Shown here piece after piece: positions 23,148 through 34,545 of a stretch of DNA of 64,000 nt. The position numbers and the translations under genes are program-made. The notes beneath the pieces are model-generated. The model had not been told where the DNA came from. It did no database searches and saw only the letters and a list, made by a program, of their open reading frames with translations. The first letter of the stretch is position 1. Each line of letters opens with the position of its first letter. Source of the DNA: Camillea tinctor (Eukaryota; Ascomycota; Sordariomycetes; Xylariales; Xylariaceae); the NCBI GenBank assembly GCA_022578605.1, contig MU394052.1, forward strand, positions 744,001-808,000, read 5' to 3'.

Positions 23148-24274
23148 TCAGGACCCGTCTCCAGTATCGGTCCCTCCAGCTGCAGCTGCAAGTCGCTCTG
23201 CTTCTTTCCGATCCCGAATGGCCTGGGTCTCCTGCCGTAGCTTCTCGAGATTCCAAGTGCCATCGTCCTCATCATCGTCGTCGTCGGAAGCCTCAGAATC
23301 ATCCTCGGCTATTCTCCAGTTGCCGCTTTCGAACAAGGCACGACCAGTCGACTCCTTGGCTTGCCGGGCTTGTTCTTCGGCTGCCTTCTTGTTCAAGCGT
23401 TCCTTCTTCCATTTCGCAAATGATTCGGGCGTGACTGGTGTTAGTGTTCCCGTAAGCTTATGTCTCTCGGATTCTAAGAAATCTTCCAAGGTCAACGTCT
23501 TCAATGGAGATTTGTCCATGAGAGCCTTCTCAGCAGCACGCTGCTCCTTGGTCTTGAGCACGAAACTGTAGGTGATAAGTTAGTAAAGGCGCAATAATAA
23601 CAAAAGATTCCCCAAGTCATGATGATGGACGAAGCGTACCCTGGTGGAAGAGCATGCTTGTATTTGCACTTGTCACCGCCGTTCGGACATATCCAGAACC
23701 AACCGTATTTGCCGTCTTCGATGGCCTCGATAAAGTACTTGCAGACCTTGTCGGTGGTGGTGACCTGGTTTCCCTTCTTGGAGAGGACAACCTTGCGTAG
23801 CTTCTCCTCGTCCCAGTCTTCGGATGTTTCCTGCTTCTTCTTTTCTTCTTCGTCTCCTCGGTTGTCGGTATAGAGGTTGATCTTCTCGGTCTTGCGCTCA
23901 AGAGAGAGGTCGTGTGCGAACTTGCACTTCTTCCCCTTTTCACAATTCCCCTTCTTGTAGAAGATGCAGACGACGGTCTTGGGGTCGACACCGAAAGGAA
24001 CCTTTTGGATCTGGGCGGGTTTGTTGAGCAGGGCGTCGGTTTCTCGTTGCGCGTCCTCGGCAGCCTTCTTCTCTCGGGCGCGTGCTTCTTTTTCCGCTTG
24101 CTTCTTCTTCTCTTCGGCACTACCCCCAGCCTTGGCCGATGCCTGAATCTGCTTGATCTGTCTCTGAGCTGCAGATCCTTTTTTATTCTTCATTCCAAAG
24201 GTCTTGTCCTCGGCGACCTTGGCGGCTGAAGGCTTTTTGCCTTTGACATCTTCCTTCTTGTTCTTGGGGGCCAT
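23148..24274 (-). CDS. tma46: CCCH zinc-finger protein Tma46 / ZC3H15 (DFRP1) type
   Basis: Two exons, 23640-24274 and 23148-23565, with a 74-nt intron, encode 350 residues. The N-terminus is lysine-rich (MAPKNKKEDVKGKK, then DKTFGMKNKKGSAAQRQIK), as in yeast Tma46 and human ZC3H15. Two CCCH fingers follow: the first at residues 103-121 (CIFYKKGNCEKGKKCKFAH) and the second at about 178-207 (C-x15-C-x6-C-x3-H). The DFRP region after the fingers (LTLEDFLESERHKL, SFAKWKKERL) binds the DRG1-type developmental GTPase in the known family, and the complex associates with ribosomes. An acidic run precedes a C-terminal helix ending GTDTGDGS. A cytoplasmic role in translation is inferred from orthology. 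Confidence 0.92.
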
Positions 24275-24975
24275 TTTTGGACAATCAATGCTAGGTAATT
24301 TGGTTTAGGTCGTAGTAGTAGTAATGATGGTGGTAGTGGTAGTGATAGTGGGTTGTGTTATCGAGTGTGCGTGGTTTGGAGACAAGTGCTGGTAAGATGG
24401 TAGGTAATAAATGTGGTGGTATCAAATAATCAAATATTTGTACAAATTACGTAGTAGGGGGAAAAGTAGGTTAGGTTAGAAGGTTCTATCCATTGGATTG
24501 AATTACGCTACAAGTTACTACTTGTGGGCTGCTTGAACCAGTTTGCTAGCCTACTAATGGCGGGGGTTTTGGGGGGTTTTTTGGTGGTTCACCCGATTTT
24601 CTTAGCCACATTCCTTATCGTGCTATCTTTTACGCAGTAAGGTACGCCCCGGTAATAGCTTATCGGTGCGAGCTGTTAATGGCTTGGGTCTACAATTCCA
24701 AAAGCTGTCCTTTCCATATAACTACTTATTAGTTGGTCAAGCTTCCTCCAACATTCACCTACGTACGTCCGTTTCAGTCTCTCCGCCAGGATTCATGTAC
24801 CCACGGAGCATATTCATTACCAGCTGTAAGTTCTAGTTATATACCATTGTTGCGATAGCAGATTTAATAATAATAATAATAATAATTGATTCAGAGCTCG
24901 ATATTTCTTCCCCTCCAAGAGGCGAAATCCCATTGAATCCGGCTAGTGCACATTCAATACCTCCTAAGATTCACA
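24275..24975. promoter_or_regulatory. Divergent promoter region, with candidate ost4 leader intron
   Basis: The spacer serves tma46 (minus) and ost4 (plus). It has a GTAGTGGTAGTG repeat (about 24310-24350). A possible ost4 5'-UTR intron lies at 24826-24894 (donor GTAAGT, acceptor TTCAG), and a TAA/TAATAA repeat at about 24866-24886 lies inside it. A short upstream reading frame starts with ATG at 24795 and ends in about 10-13 codons whether or not the intron is removed. Confidence 0.4.
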
Positions 24976-25152
24976 ATGATCTCCGACGACGACCTATACC
25001 GCCTTGCCATCTTTCTTGGCTCGATGGCCATGGTCCTTATTGTGTTATACAATTTCTTTGAGGTCAACTCTCAAGAGGATAATGCGCTCGCAAAGAATTC
25101 CGGAAAGGCGAACCCAGCGCGACAGGCATCGGCTGGCGCAAAGCAATCATGA
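24976..25152 (+). CDS. ost4: Oligosaccharyltransferase subunit Ost4
   Basis: Ost4 is a tiny ER membrane subunit of the oligosaccharyltransferase complex, which transfers glycans to asparagines of nascent secretory proteins; it helps hold Stt3 and Ost3/6 together. The frame gives 58 residues beginning MISDDDLYRLAIFLGSMAM, very close to the family start (MISD..L..LAI). One membrane helix spans about residues 8-27, followed by NFFEVN and a hydrophilic tail longer than the 36-residue yeast protein, a length common in filamentous fungi. The start at 24976 matches the conserved N-terminus. Confidence 0.93.
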   Translation: MISDDDLYRLAIFLGSMAMVLIVLYNFFEVNSQEDNALAKNSGKANPARQASAGAKQS

Positions 25153-26507
25153 ACGAGATAGAAAGAAGGAAACAAGGGACGGAATACTCAGGTATTAATC
25201 GTTTCGGGTCTCGCAGAGGAATAGAGGAAGGAGAGGAAAACAAGAAAACTAGGCTTTTGTTTAGCCCAGGGTGTCTCAGTACTTGAGAATCGGTTGTGAT
25301 AAACCGAATATGCAGGTCTAGAATCGCTCCAGTGCTACCAGTTTGATCGAGGATGCCCCAAGACTAGACCTGCTTCTATATTGGTCAGAATACCTAAAGC
25401 TGCCTGGCCTGTATAGACTTGGGTGTGCGCACTTCGTTACGCAACACATATTAGAAACCAAAGCTTCGCCGGGCCACGGACTTGCGAGCGCATATCAGTC
25501 TAACCTAATACATTTGTTGCGAATCTTGAGGAAATAGAAAACACCCCAATATTATATGCTAGGTATGTAAGTGCCTTGAATGTAGTGTAGGTAGTGAGTG
25601 TACCTAGGCTGCTAGGTAAGTAATAAGTAACTGGTATACCGGTTTGCCTTTGTTCATGCTTACCTGGAGTTATAAGAGGGAGGGTACGTGTACTCCGTCA
25701 GTATACCTTACAAAATGTACTTTACAAAGTGTACTTACCTAACGGGAGAATGCATATGCATGTAATGGGGAGTCTGTCAGCCTGTCAACCTTGGAACCAG
25801 AATTCCATTCCTACCTATGACTCTATCCGATTGGGATGTGGCTGAGTAACTGAAGCTACTGCAGTGAATTATCGTTCCTCGACGGATTAGGATTAGCGCG
25901 AATTTGGCCACCCAGGCTCCACATTCACCATCTTACCTCCCCCCCGTCGCGCGCAACTCAAAAACATCCTTTCCTCTCTTCTGCCTGTCACTTCTTCCCT
26001 CTCACCATTTTCATCAACAAATCTTCTCTCTCGCAATACCCAACTGCGAAACAAAAAACCCACACCCACATCCCTTCTGTATCTTTTCTTTTCTTTTTTT
26101 TCACCTGCACGATAGAGAAGCAGGAGAAAAGGACCTCTATATTTCTTTTTCATTCCTTTTAGATCTTGGCGACACCCAACTTCGACCGCCATTTTCGCGC
26201 CCTGAGCCCTGAAATCAATCACGCCCAAACCACACGAGTCAAGCGTCAGGCTTTCTTCTCTCAATCACTCTCTGCCAGCAAAACAAGCAGATCATTGCCT
26301 GGTTCGACTCATTCAGCGCGCATTCTGCCACTAATCATTTGCCATACATAATATTATCATTTCCAGCGCCTTCGAGCCGCGTTACGACCTCTGTTAAGTT
26401 GTACCGCATTCACCGCGCCTAGTACTTCTCCGTCTGCAGCCCGAACTGCTAAGCTTGCATCACCCTCATCCGACTCTTAAACCAACTCACCGAACTACAC
26501 ATTCATC
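25153..26507. other. Spacer with long pyrimidine-rich leader of the yra1-like gene
   Basis: The left half has scattered TACCTAGG/CTAGGTA motifs (about 25600-25620). The right part, about 25930-26160, is strongly C/T-rich, as expected for the leader and core promoter of a highly expressed fungal gene. No coding sequence is supported. Confidence 0.5.
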
Positions 26508-28306
26508 ATGTCTGGCAAGCTAGATCAGCCTCTTGACGAGATCATCTCGAGCCAGCGCCGTGCTGTCGCTGGCGGCCGCCGTCGTTCTCAGCGCCGGCCT
26601 GCTGGCCGACCGGCTACGACTGCTCCCATCGGTGGTGTGCAGAAGACCTCCAAGCAGAACCGTGCCGCGACCACTAAGCAAACTCCCGCCAAGGCTGCCG
26701 GAGGTAATGGAGAGAGTAAGGTTGTCGTTAGCAACCTCGTAAGTTACCATATTCTCTGAGTAGTACTTTCTGAACCCAGTCGCTAATGACTCTATAGCCC
26801 AAGGATGTGAACGAAAGCCAGATAAAGGTATGTTTCCTAGGGCTTTCGCCTGTGGAATTTCGTCGACATCTTCCTTGATACGTACGCGCGTAACCTAAAC
26901 GATCGAGATGATTACCGCCGCCAGCAAAGTCTTTCCCGAGACTTGGCGCTGTCCATATGCCCACACTCCTTCCCTGACAAATGAGCATGTCTTTTTTGCA
27001 TCGCTGTATTGTCGGAAGTTGAGCAAGTCCGTCACGCGCCTATATTGTTAGTCCTCTGGATGGCTTGGCAACCATCCGTCGTAGGCTACAATGCGTAGAC
27101 TTCAGACAGTGGTGCGAAGTGACAAGCAAGCCTTACCGGCTTGGCCCTCTTGGTCTTCTCTCTAGATGGGATCTTGTTCATTTCTTGTGGGATCATACAA
27201 CAGCGAGCACAGCAGTGAGCAACAGTATTGCAGAAGGCCTCGTTTAAGAGGATCAGTCCGACCGCTTTCCGAAATGGCCCCTGGTGGCGAGGGCATCATT
27301 CGTTAAGCTAAGTAGATGCTTTAAATCCCGTCTTGGACGGATTAAGGACTTGATGTGGGTAGAAATACGACTACTAGACCGGTTGAGGCTTGACCAGTCG
27401 CACCCTTGGACCCTAGCGGATCTACGATTTCGGTGTCTGGATTTGTCATTTACATGATGGGGCAACGTTGGATATCTGCTTTGGCACGATTGCGAACAAA
27501 ACGTTGGTGTGGCTTGTATTTGACTGGGGGATCCGATGCTAACCGCCCTACTAACGCTCACTGCCTGCTCGTTGTCGTTGATGCGCCTATGGATAAATGC
27601 CGTGGATTATTTACCCGCCGGACCTTTCAGATCGATAGGGGATTACCGTCTTGCGCATACATGGAATGGATTTCATGAGACTAACATGCATGCCATCCGT
27701 AGGAGTATTTCACCACCTCAGTTGGACCTATCAAGCGAGTAGAGCTTTCCTACGGCCCGAACAGCGTCAGCCGTGGTATTGCCACCGTCACCTTCAGCAA
27801 ACTTGATGGCGCAAGCAAGGCCTTCAACGCCCTCAATGGTCTTCTCGTCGACAACAGACCCATCAAGGTAATAATACCTACCTAATCGATGTCGAATCTA
27901 TGCTCACATAACCTAGATCGAGATCGTAGTCAGCGCTGCCAAGGCGGCTGAGATCATTCCTCCTGCGAAGACTCTTACTGAGCGTATCAGCCAGCCGAAG
28001 GCTCAACCCAAGTCTGCGGCCAATGACAAGAAGAAGGAGGGTGCTGGTAAGCCTACCGGTGCGGGTGCACGTGGACGCAACAACAAGCGTCGCGGACCTA
28101 CTCGTAACGGCCGTCCGGCTAAGAAGACGGCTGAGGAGCTGGATTCTGAGATGGCCGATTACTTCGAGGCAGGCAATCAGAATGAGAACGCAGGTGGTGC
28201 AGCACCCGCCGCTGCTAGCGGCGATGCTCAGATGGAGGATGAGATTCTAGTATGTTTCCCCTTGTCATTTAAGTCGAGAACATTCATCTAACGTGACCTG
28301 CAGTGA
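26508..28306 (+). CDS. mlo3: mRNA export adaptor, Yra1/Mlo3 (ALY/REF) family
   Basis: This adaptor binds mRNA in the nucleus and recruits the export receptor. Five exons, 26508-26738, 26798-26827, 27703-27867, 27917-28249 and 28304-28306, encode 253 residues. An N-terminal REF-N-like motif (LDQPLDEIISSQRR) and an Arg/Gly-rich linker precede the RRM at about residues 71-150 (VVVSNLPKDV as RNP2, GIATVTF as RNP1). A basic RGRNNKRRGP region follows, then LDSEMADYFEA, the C-terminal REF box that binds the Mex67/NXF1 and helicase partners, and a short acidic tail MEDEIL. Two features are odd: the intron inside the RRM is 876 nt (26828-27702), and the final exon holds just the stop codon TGA after a 54-nt intron. 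Without that last splice the protein would gain 14 other residues. Confidence 0.9.
26828..27702 (+). other. Exceptionally long intron of the yra1/mlo3-like gene
   Basis: The intron starts GTATGT and ends with a branch-like ACTAAC about 20 nt before CCGTAG. At about 875 nt it is the longest in the window; typical introns here are 50-100 nt. It lies after ten codons of exon 2, inside the RRM. All frames carry stops, so retention would truncate the protein. In budding yeast the YRA1 pre-mRNA has a single long intron used for autoregulation; similarity of function here is inference. Confidence 0.75.
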
Positions 28307-29375
28307 ACGAGACACATGAGCCATGGTTAATTTTCGAGGGAAAGCAAGCCAGTTGATACATGGGCCAAACTGGTTTCGTCTCCTATGTTAGTTTTCATCA
28401 GTTTAAAACATGAGAGTCGCACGATGATCCGTTCCAGTTGTTCAACTCCCTTTTTCCTCTCTTCCCCCCTCTCTAGATTGGCGACGGGTTTTCGGTTTTT
28501 TTCCTTTTCCTCTCATGCTGGGAAGGTTGTGTGTGTCTTGAGTCATATGTATCTTGCTCTTTTTTTTTTTTTTTCCTTTACTCATTGCGGCTCTCGGGTC
28601 TACGGTTGCGGCTGGTTTGGGGATAAGCTTGTTTTCCTGTCCTCTACTACTTTTCCCGCCCAGCGACTCGACTCAGGCTCGACTCAGATTGTCAGGTATC
28701 TCCCCCATGCACATAGCAACACAATAATGCACGATTGAATGGGGGGTATAGGAAAGGGGGGAAACGATAAAAAAAATAAATGCGATACCATATTGATTTT
28801 TTTTTAAATCTTTCCGTGTGCTAAATGTTCCGTCTACGTAAATGTGATGTGTGTATAGAGAGTACATGGAACACCCAAGTACCTAGTGTATGTAGGTGTG
28901 TTTGTACCTGGTACTAATGTATGCAGTCAGCCTAGTGGATGTAAGGGGCTAAAAGTATTACAGCTAGAAATTCAAAGTTGCGCCGTCCGGTTTTGTTTCA
29001 CTGTCCTATATGTGATTATGCGTCCCGATGCCAACGCGTGATTCCATGGTGTGGGAAGCCATCGGTGCGGACGAGTACTTCTGAGCATACACGGTTTCCA
29101 GTACAATTTCGCATGTATGAAGAGGACAGCAGAATTACGAGAAAAAAAAAAGGGAGAAATGTTCATATCGTCTTAGCTCTTTATATGGTCTTAATCTCTC
29201 ATATCCATCTATAAGCAATCTAGACAGGAAGCAGGTAGCTATAGATGAATGTTATCTAGCCCACAGGAGGTTTATATTCATGTACGCATAATATCAACGC
29301 CGAAGCCCACAAGTGTACCCACTCTTCTTTTTTGGTCTCTTCCGCCCTCCCATGGTTTCCGCCATTGGAGGTCCC
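28307..29375. other. Convergent 3' spacer
   Basis: It contains T-rich runs (about 28559-28575, 28797-28805) that suit the 3' UTR of the mlo3-like gene. No gene is seen. Confidence 0.5.
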
Positions 29376-31534
29376 TTACGGGGTGAACTTCTTGAACCTA
29401 TTGAAAACATTAATAGCTGAACGGATTTTTGGAAACATCAAATTAGTTTAATAACGTACTTGTTGACAACTCTCTCGATACCGTCACATCCCATCTTCAA
29501 CTGTTCCATGCGGGGACCGTAGGAGAAACGGACAACTGTGAAATGGATTAATTACTTTAAGATAATCACGCAACTAGCAATTATCAAGGAGTGTGACTTA
29601 CAGTGGTGGCAAGGGCTATCAAATAGATCACGACGACGAGATGGGTTAAGATCGAAGAAGATACCAGGCACAACGATAACCTTCTCCTCAAGGCAAGCTT
29701 GGAAGAAGTTTAGACCGTCCGAAATAGGGCCGGGAAGGCCTTCGAGGTTAAGCCAGAGGTAGAATGTGCTGTCCGGCACATACTTAATGACGAAGCCCAT
29801 ATCCCGCAGGCGCTTGACGACGTAGTCACGCTTGTCGCGGAAGTGGGTCTGAAGAGCAACCATCTCCTGGCGAACAAGAGAAGGCTCAAGCATAGGAATA
29901 GCCGCCTCTTGGAAGGGAGCGTTGGCTCCACCATCGAGGTACGAACCACAAGAACCAATGCTGGTGAGTAGCTTATTGTTAGTTTCAGTGTCCTCAAAGC
30001 GGCGATAGACAATGTAGTGGAATGACTTACGCCTTGATGAACTCCTTGGGTCCCAAAATCCAGGCAATTCTCCAGCCGGGAAGACGGAAACGCTTGGTAA
30101 GACCGTCGATAATAAGAACGTCATCCTCATCTACGTCCTCGATATTCTCAGCAGCCGAGATGGTCGTACCATCACAGTCACTAGTGTAGTTGTAGCCGGA
30201 GTAGAATTCGTCACTGACGAGGGTGGCGCGTCCACGGCAAATGTCCTGGATTTCAGCCAACTCAGGGTTGGCGACAACACGGCCAGTAGGGTTACGGGGG
30301 TTAGATGTCAAGATGACCGAGGTACCACGTGCAATTTCCTGCGCAATCACATCGGGGTGAATGTGGTAACCGTCTTCTTCAGACAAAGGTGTAGGAATGG
30401 CCGCAAACTGGTTCAAGTAGAGTAAGCATGGTTCGTAATGAATAATACCATGGGGATCGATCATCTTACGTTCTTGAAAAGCGACAACATCTCATTGTAC
30501 GCTGTGTAGTCGGGAATGAAGAAGCCGACGTAGGCGTTGTTAAGCACAGCGGCAATACGGATCAAGCCAGCTCGTCCACCAGGGACGATAGCAACGTTCT
30601 CCCAAGAGTACTGGCTCTCCTTGCCCTTTCGGTGCATTTCATTGTACAGGCGGGCAACAGCGGCACGAAGGGGCTTGATACCAGCCGTGGGGCCATATTC
30701 TCGGAGAGCGACAGAGACATCGATGGTGGTGGGTCGGGGGAAAGAACCCTCGATCTCATCCTCGACTTCAGGGGCACCCTGACCTAGGTTTGCCCACTTC
30801 TCGGGCTCCTCGAGAAAGCCGAACTCGGCAGCTCGCTCAGTACACCAGACCACACCAGTGGAGGCACGGCTAGCATCTAATCCAGCATGGGGAAGATGGC
30901 CGGGGTTGGCAGCACGGAACTGACGGTGGATTTTAGAGCTCGTCTCTGCCAAGACGGGATGGTCAGTCAAGGTATACAAGAGAAACAAGTGTTGCCAAGC
31001 TCGAGGTTCAGAAGGTCTGTGAACCATTGATCAACACGCCAAACAGCCTTGTGGGCCATGCGCCAAGACTGTTCATTACATATGTAGTAGTATTATTTTT
31101 TTGTTTTTTTATTTTTTATTTTTGGCTATTCAGCTCAACACCGGTGGCACGCCACATTTATCTGTATTGGTCTTGGCGGTACGACAGGACGAGAACAACA
31201 GGCGGCGGACGAGAGGAAGGAATATGCAGGATTCTAGAACTTTACCATTGGCACTTGGATCTCCGATGCTGAACCTTCTTCGGGGCACACCCGTGTGTTT
31301 ATTCCTGTAGTGGGAGATCAGTCACGAAGTTTCCAGGGGATTGGGCTACAAGTATTTTAAAGGTTATGTAGATACCCAAGGGTAGTGTATAGGTAGTATT
31401 TACGATGCACGATGGGGATGGGCAGCAAGGGAAAGGAATGGGGGGGGTCAGATAGAAGAGATAGATCAACAGAAAATGTGAAAAATCAAAATAGGTAATA
31501 CGACTTACATAGAAAACTTGCGACTGTTGAACAT
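29376..31534 (-). CDS. PLP-dependent aminotransferase, class I/II
   Basis: Seven exons (31509-31534, 31246-31304, 30470-30945, 30031-30407, 29602-29960, 29460-29535, 29376-29397) encode 464 residues with all phases consistent. The fold-type I signatures are clear: REYGPTAGIKPLRAAVARLYNEM, the SNPRNPTGRVV loop, LVSDEFYSGYNY (Asp and Tyr contacting the cofactor), and DGLTKRFRLPGWR with the Schiff-base lysine near residue 292. The C-terminal domain ends FVRFSYGPRMEQL, containing the substrate-carboxylate Arg. The family includes aspartate, alanine and aromatic aminotransferases and ACC-synthase-like proteins; the substrate cannot be set from sequence. The first two exons are tiny (26 and 59 nt) and are the least certain part; they give an N-terminus MFNSRKFS followed by a basic PRRRFS segment. 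Confidence 0.88.
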
Positions 31535-33330
31535 TTTGGCGGGTTGGGCACGTCTAAGAGTGCGGGATAATGCGGGGCAAGGCTGCGGCAGTAATGGTGG
31601 TGGTTGATGGTGAATGTAAAGAAACAATTTGACAAAGCTTTAAAACTTCACGAGGAGGTTCTTCTTCTATTCCAGCTGAAAAGAAAAGGAAAAAATAACA
31701 AGACCAGACAAACTGGATTAAAAAGAAAAAAAAGAAAGGGTGAGAGAGGAAAAAGGGGAGTAAAAGAATAAACGAGTATTGACCCGACTTTTTTCTTTCC
31801 TTGGCAAAAGTTAAAGAGAAAGAAGAGAGAAAAAAAAGGGGGGGGAAGCAGCTGAGGGGGGTTGTGTTGATTCAGCTGAGGAAAAGAAGAGAAGGAGCCA
31901 CGGTAGGAAAAAGAAGAAAAATGGAAGATATCGCCATAGTCATCGGTGAGCCCAATGATCCCCAAGCTTAAAGTGGGTCATACAATGGGGTCAAGTGCTG
32001 CCCCCATTGCACATTCCTCTAAAAGTGGCAACAAAAGAGCAAAAAAAGACGCTGTTAGGCTGTTTCCTTGACCGATTTCTGTGGATCCGACCGGCACTTG
32101 TACCCGTCCGATTTCATTCATAACGCAAACCCTCTACTAAGTAGGTAGTACTACTTAGTAGTACTGATGTAGTACTGATGTTTGGTATATTACCGAAAAC
32201 ACGAAACGAGACAAGGCGAGGATTATAATTCCGATGATCTACATACGATATAAAGTGAAACTATTCTAAAATATTAGAATAGCGAAAAAGAATAGGAAGA
32301 GAAAATCAAGATGCGACTTGATATCCTACAGCCTATATGTAAAGTACCTACCTCAAGTACCTTGAAAGGTATCTTATGCGTAGTTCAGGAGTAGGTCAGT
32401 CTCGTGAGAAAGCTGGTTTTAGTGTTAGCTGCATTGGTAGTCCCAACTTGAAGGATCACCCACCGATGCTACCTTATCTCTTGTTTGCTACTACTATGTA
32501 TGTCTTCTGCGTATGTGTTACACAGAGCGGGAGGCAGCCTAGATCCCATGCCCTGGGCAACTTTGTTTCAATAGGTTTTACAATACAGTACTGAATAGAA
32601 ACAAGGTGAGACCTGGTATCACTTGTATAAACCCAGGGTATGTGTACAAAGATATCCAGGTATCTACCTAAAAATATTCATGTTAATCCACTCGTGGGGA
32701 GAACTACATAACCATCGCGACTTATACCTCGATTCAGAAAAGAGTAAACGCATACTCCAACCCTAAGAACAACGACAACACACACATACACTATACAGGA
32801 AAAGAAATCTAGACTGCTTGAATGGGTCAGGAACGTATGTAGGTCGAGGACTCAATAAGGCATCAATTACCAATACTTTTTGAAACTTTACCTATCACTG
32901 GCAGGGAATGCCTTTGTTAGACCCAACCGAGATCAGGGTCAGGTGCGGGGAGACACTCGGGGCACCCGCCCGATTTGTTCCGTATGAGAGATATGGGACT
33001 CAACGGAGGGGCACACCTTAGACCCATAGAAGTCACGGGGCCCATTTTACAATGATAAGCTCTGATAAGCACGGACCGCAATCAGTTTACTCGGTTTTCC
33101 TCCCCCATCCTTCCCCATCCCCTAAAACCGTAGGCGGTGAATACCCGCAGATCCACCGACGCGTCCTGAGAATCAATTAACGCGACTTTGAGGCAGGCAT
33201 AGATAGTTTTATGCTTCAGCTCTATTCGTGTTGCTTATGATCCCGATCCATTGCAGAAACAACATTGTCAACTCAACCTTGCAAGCTTTATCAATCTGGT
33301 CCTCAGTAGCAAGAGTCCTTAGTAGCAAGA
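31535..33330. promoter_or_regulatory. Divergent promoter region, 1.8 kb
   Basis: The spacer holds the promoters of the aminotransferase (minus) and rfc5 (plus). A purine-rich block, AAAGAAAA/GGGGG type, covers about 31680-31925 and should be the C/T-rich leader of the aminotransferase on its own strand. GTAGTACTACTTAGTAGTACTGATGTAGTACTG forms overlapping short inverted repeats at about 32145-32178. No gene is seen. Confidence 0.45.
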
Positions 33331-34545
33331 ATGGCGTTGATAGTCGATAAACACAGACCTCGGTCTCTCGATGCTCTAACCTACCACTCAGAATTATCCG
33401 ATAGACTTCGGTCTCTAGTATGTAATACCAAACAACCCTTTTCGATTCAGCAGGTATTTGCATTTCAACTCGATCTGACCTGTCTGTCTCTTTATCATAT
33501 AGGCTCAAAGCGGTGACTTCCCACATCTCCTCGTCTACGGTCCCTCCGGCGCAGGCAAGAAAACACGAATTGTAGCAACCCTAAAAGAACTTTACGGGCC
33601 TGGTGTGGAAAAGATCAAGATTGATGCTCGAGTCTTCCAGACAAGCAACAACCGCAAGTTGGAGTTCAATATTGTCGCCTCTGTTTATCATCTCGAGATC
33701 ACACCGTCCGATGTTGGAAATTACGACCGAGTAGTCATCCAGGATCTCCTCAAGGAGGTTGCGCAGACACAACAAGTCGACCAGTCCGCGAAACAGAAGT
33801 TCAAGGTTGTCGTGATCAATGAGGCCGACCACCTCAGCAGAGATGCCCAGGCTGCGCTAAGAAGGACCATGGAGAAGTACAGCCCGAACCTGCGGTTAAT
33901 ACTGTTAGCCAACAGCACGGCCAACATTATAGCCCCTATTCGAAGTCGAACACTGCTCGTTCGGGTGGCGGCTCCTACAGTGGAGGAAATTTCCAATGTA
34001 CTAGCCGATTCAGCGAAGCGGGAAGGGTGGTCCGTTGTCAAAGGACTACACAAGAGAATCGCCGAGGAGAGTGGGCGGAATCTCCGGAGGGCTCTGTTGA
34101 TGTATGAGGCGGTTCACGCTCAAAAGTAAGCCCCCAATCCCAGCCGTCCGGCTTACTTAGCCCGACCGGGCCTACATGGCACTAACCTTTCCCCAGTGAA
34201 AAAGTAACAGATAGCACGCCGATCCCGCCACCAGATTGGGAGGCTCTGATCTCCCAGATCGCCAAGGAGATCATGGAGGAGCACACCCCGGCCCGGATCC
34301 TTCAGGTCCGATCGAAGCTCTACGACCTGCTTACCCACTGCATACCCCCGACGACCATCCTAAAGACCCTAACGTTCAAGCTCATTCCCTTGATCGACGA
34401 CGACCTGAAGTGGGAGGTTATTAAGTGGTCTGCATTCTACGAGCACAGAATTAGAACAGGATCCAAGGTTATCTTCCACCTCGAAGCATTCGTGGCCAAG
34501 TTCATGAGGATATTTGAGATGTATTTGTTAAGCATGGATATGTGA
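33331..34545 (+). CDS. rfc5: Replication factor C subunit 5 (small clamp-loader subunit)
   Basis: Three exons, 33331-33417, 33503-34125 and 34197-34545 (introns 85 and 71 nt), encode 352 residues. The N-terminus MALIVDKHRPRSLDAL matches RFC box I. Walker A is GPSGAGKKT (residues 42-50), with KKT as in fungal Rfc5. YHLEITPSDVGNYDR and VVIQDLLKEVAQTQQVD are typical of Rfc5 (human RFC3). Walker B reads VINEAD in place of DExD, also normal for this subunit. ALRRTMEKYS follows. The SRC motif of RFC small subunits reads SRT here (residues about 176-178), an unusual substitution. The collar domain ends FHLEAFVAKFMRIFEMYL. The protein acts with Rfc1 in PCNA loading. Confidence 0.93.

Noticed and set aside
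26900..26980. Possible C/D-box snoRNA in the mlo3 intron (GATGATT ... CTGA)
   Set aside because: The C box is imperfect and no terminal stem is evident; not enough to call without a snoRNA search.
27065..27742. Open frames inside the long mlo3 intron
   Set aside because: They are short, start without strong context and end near the splice acceptor; no domain is seen, so I treat the region as intron.
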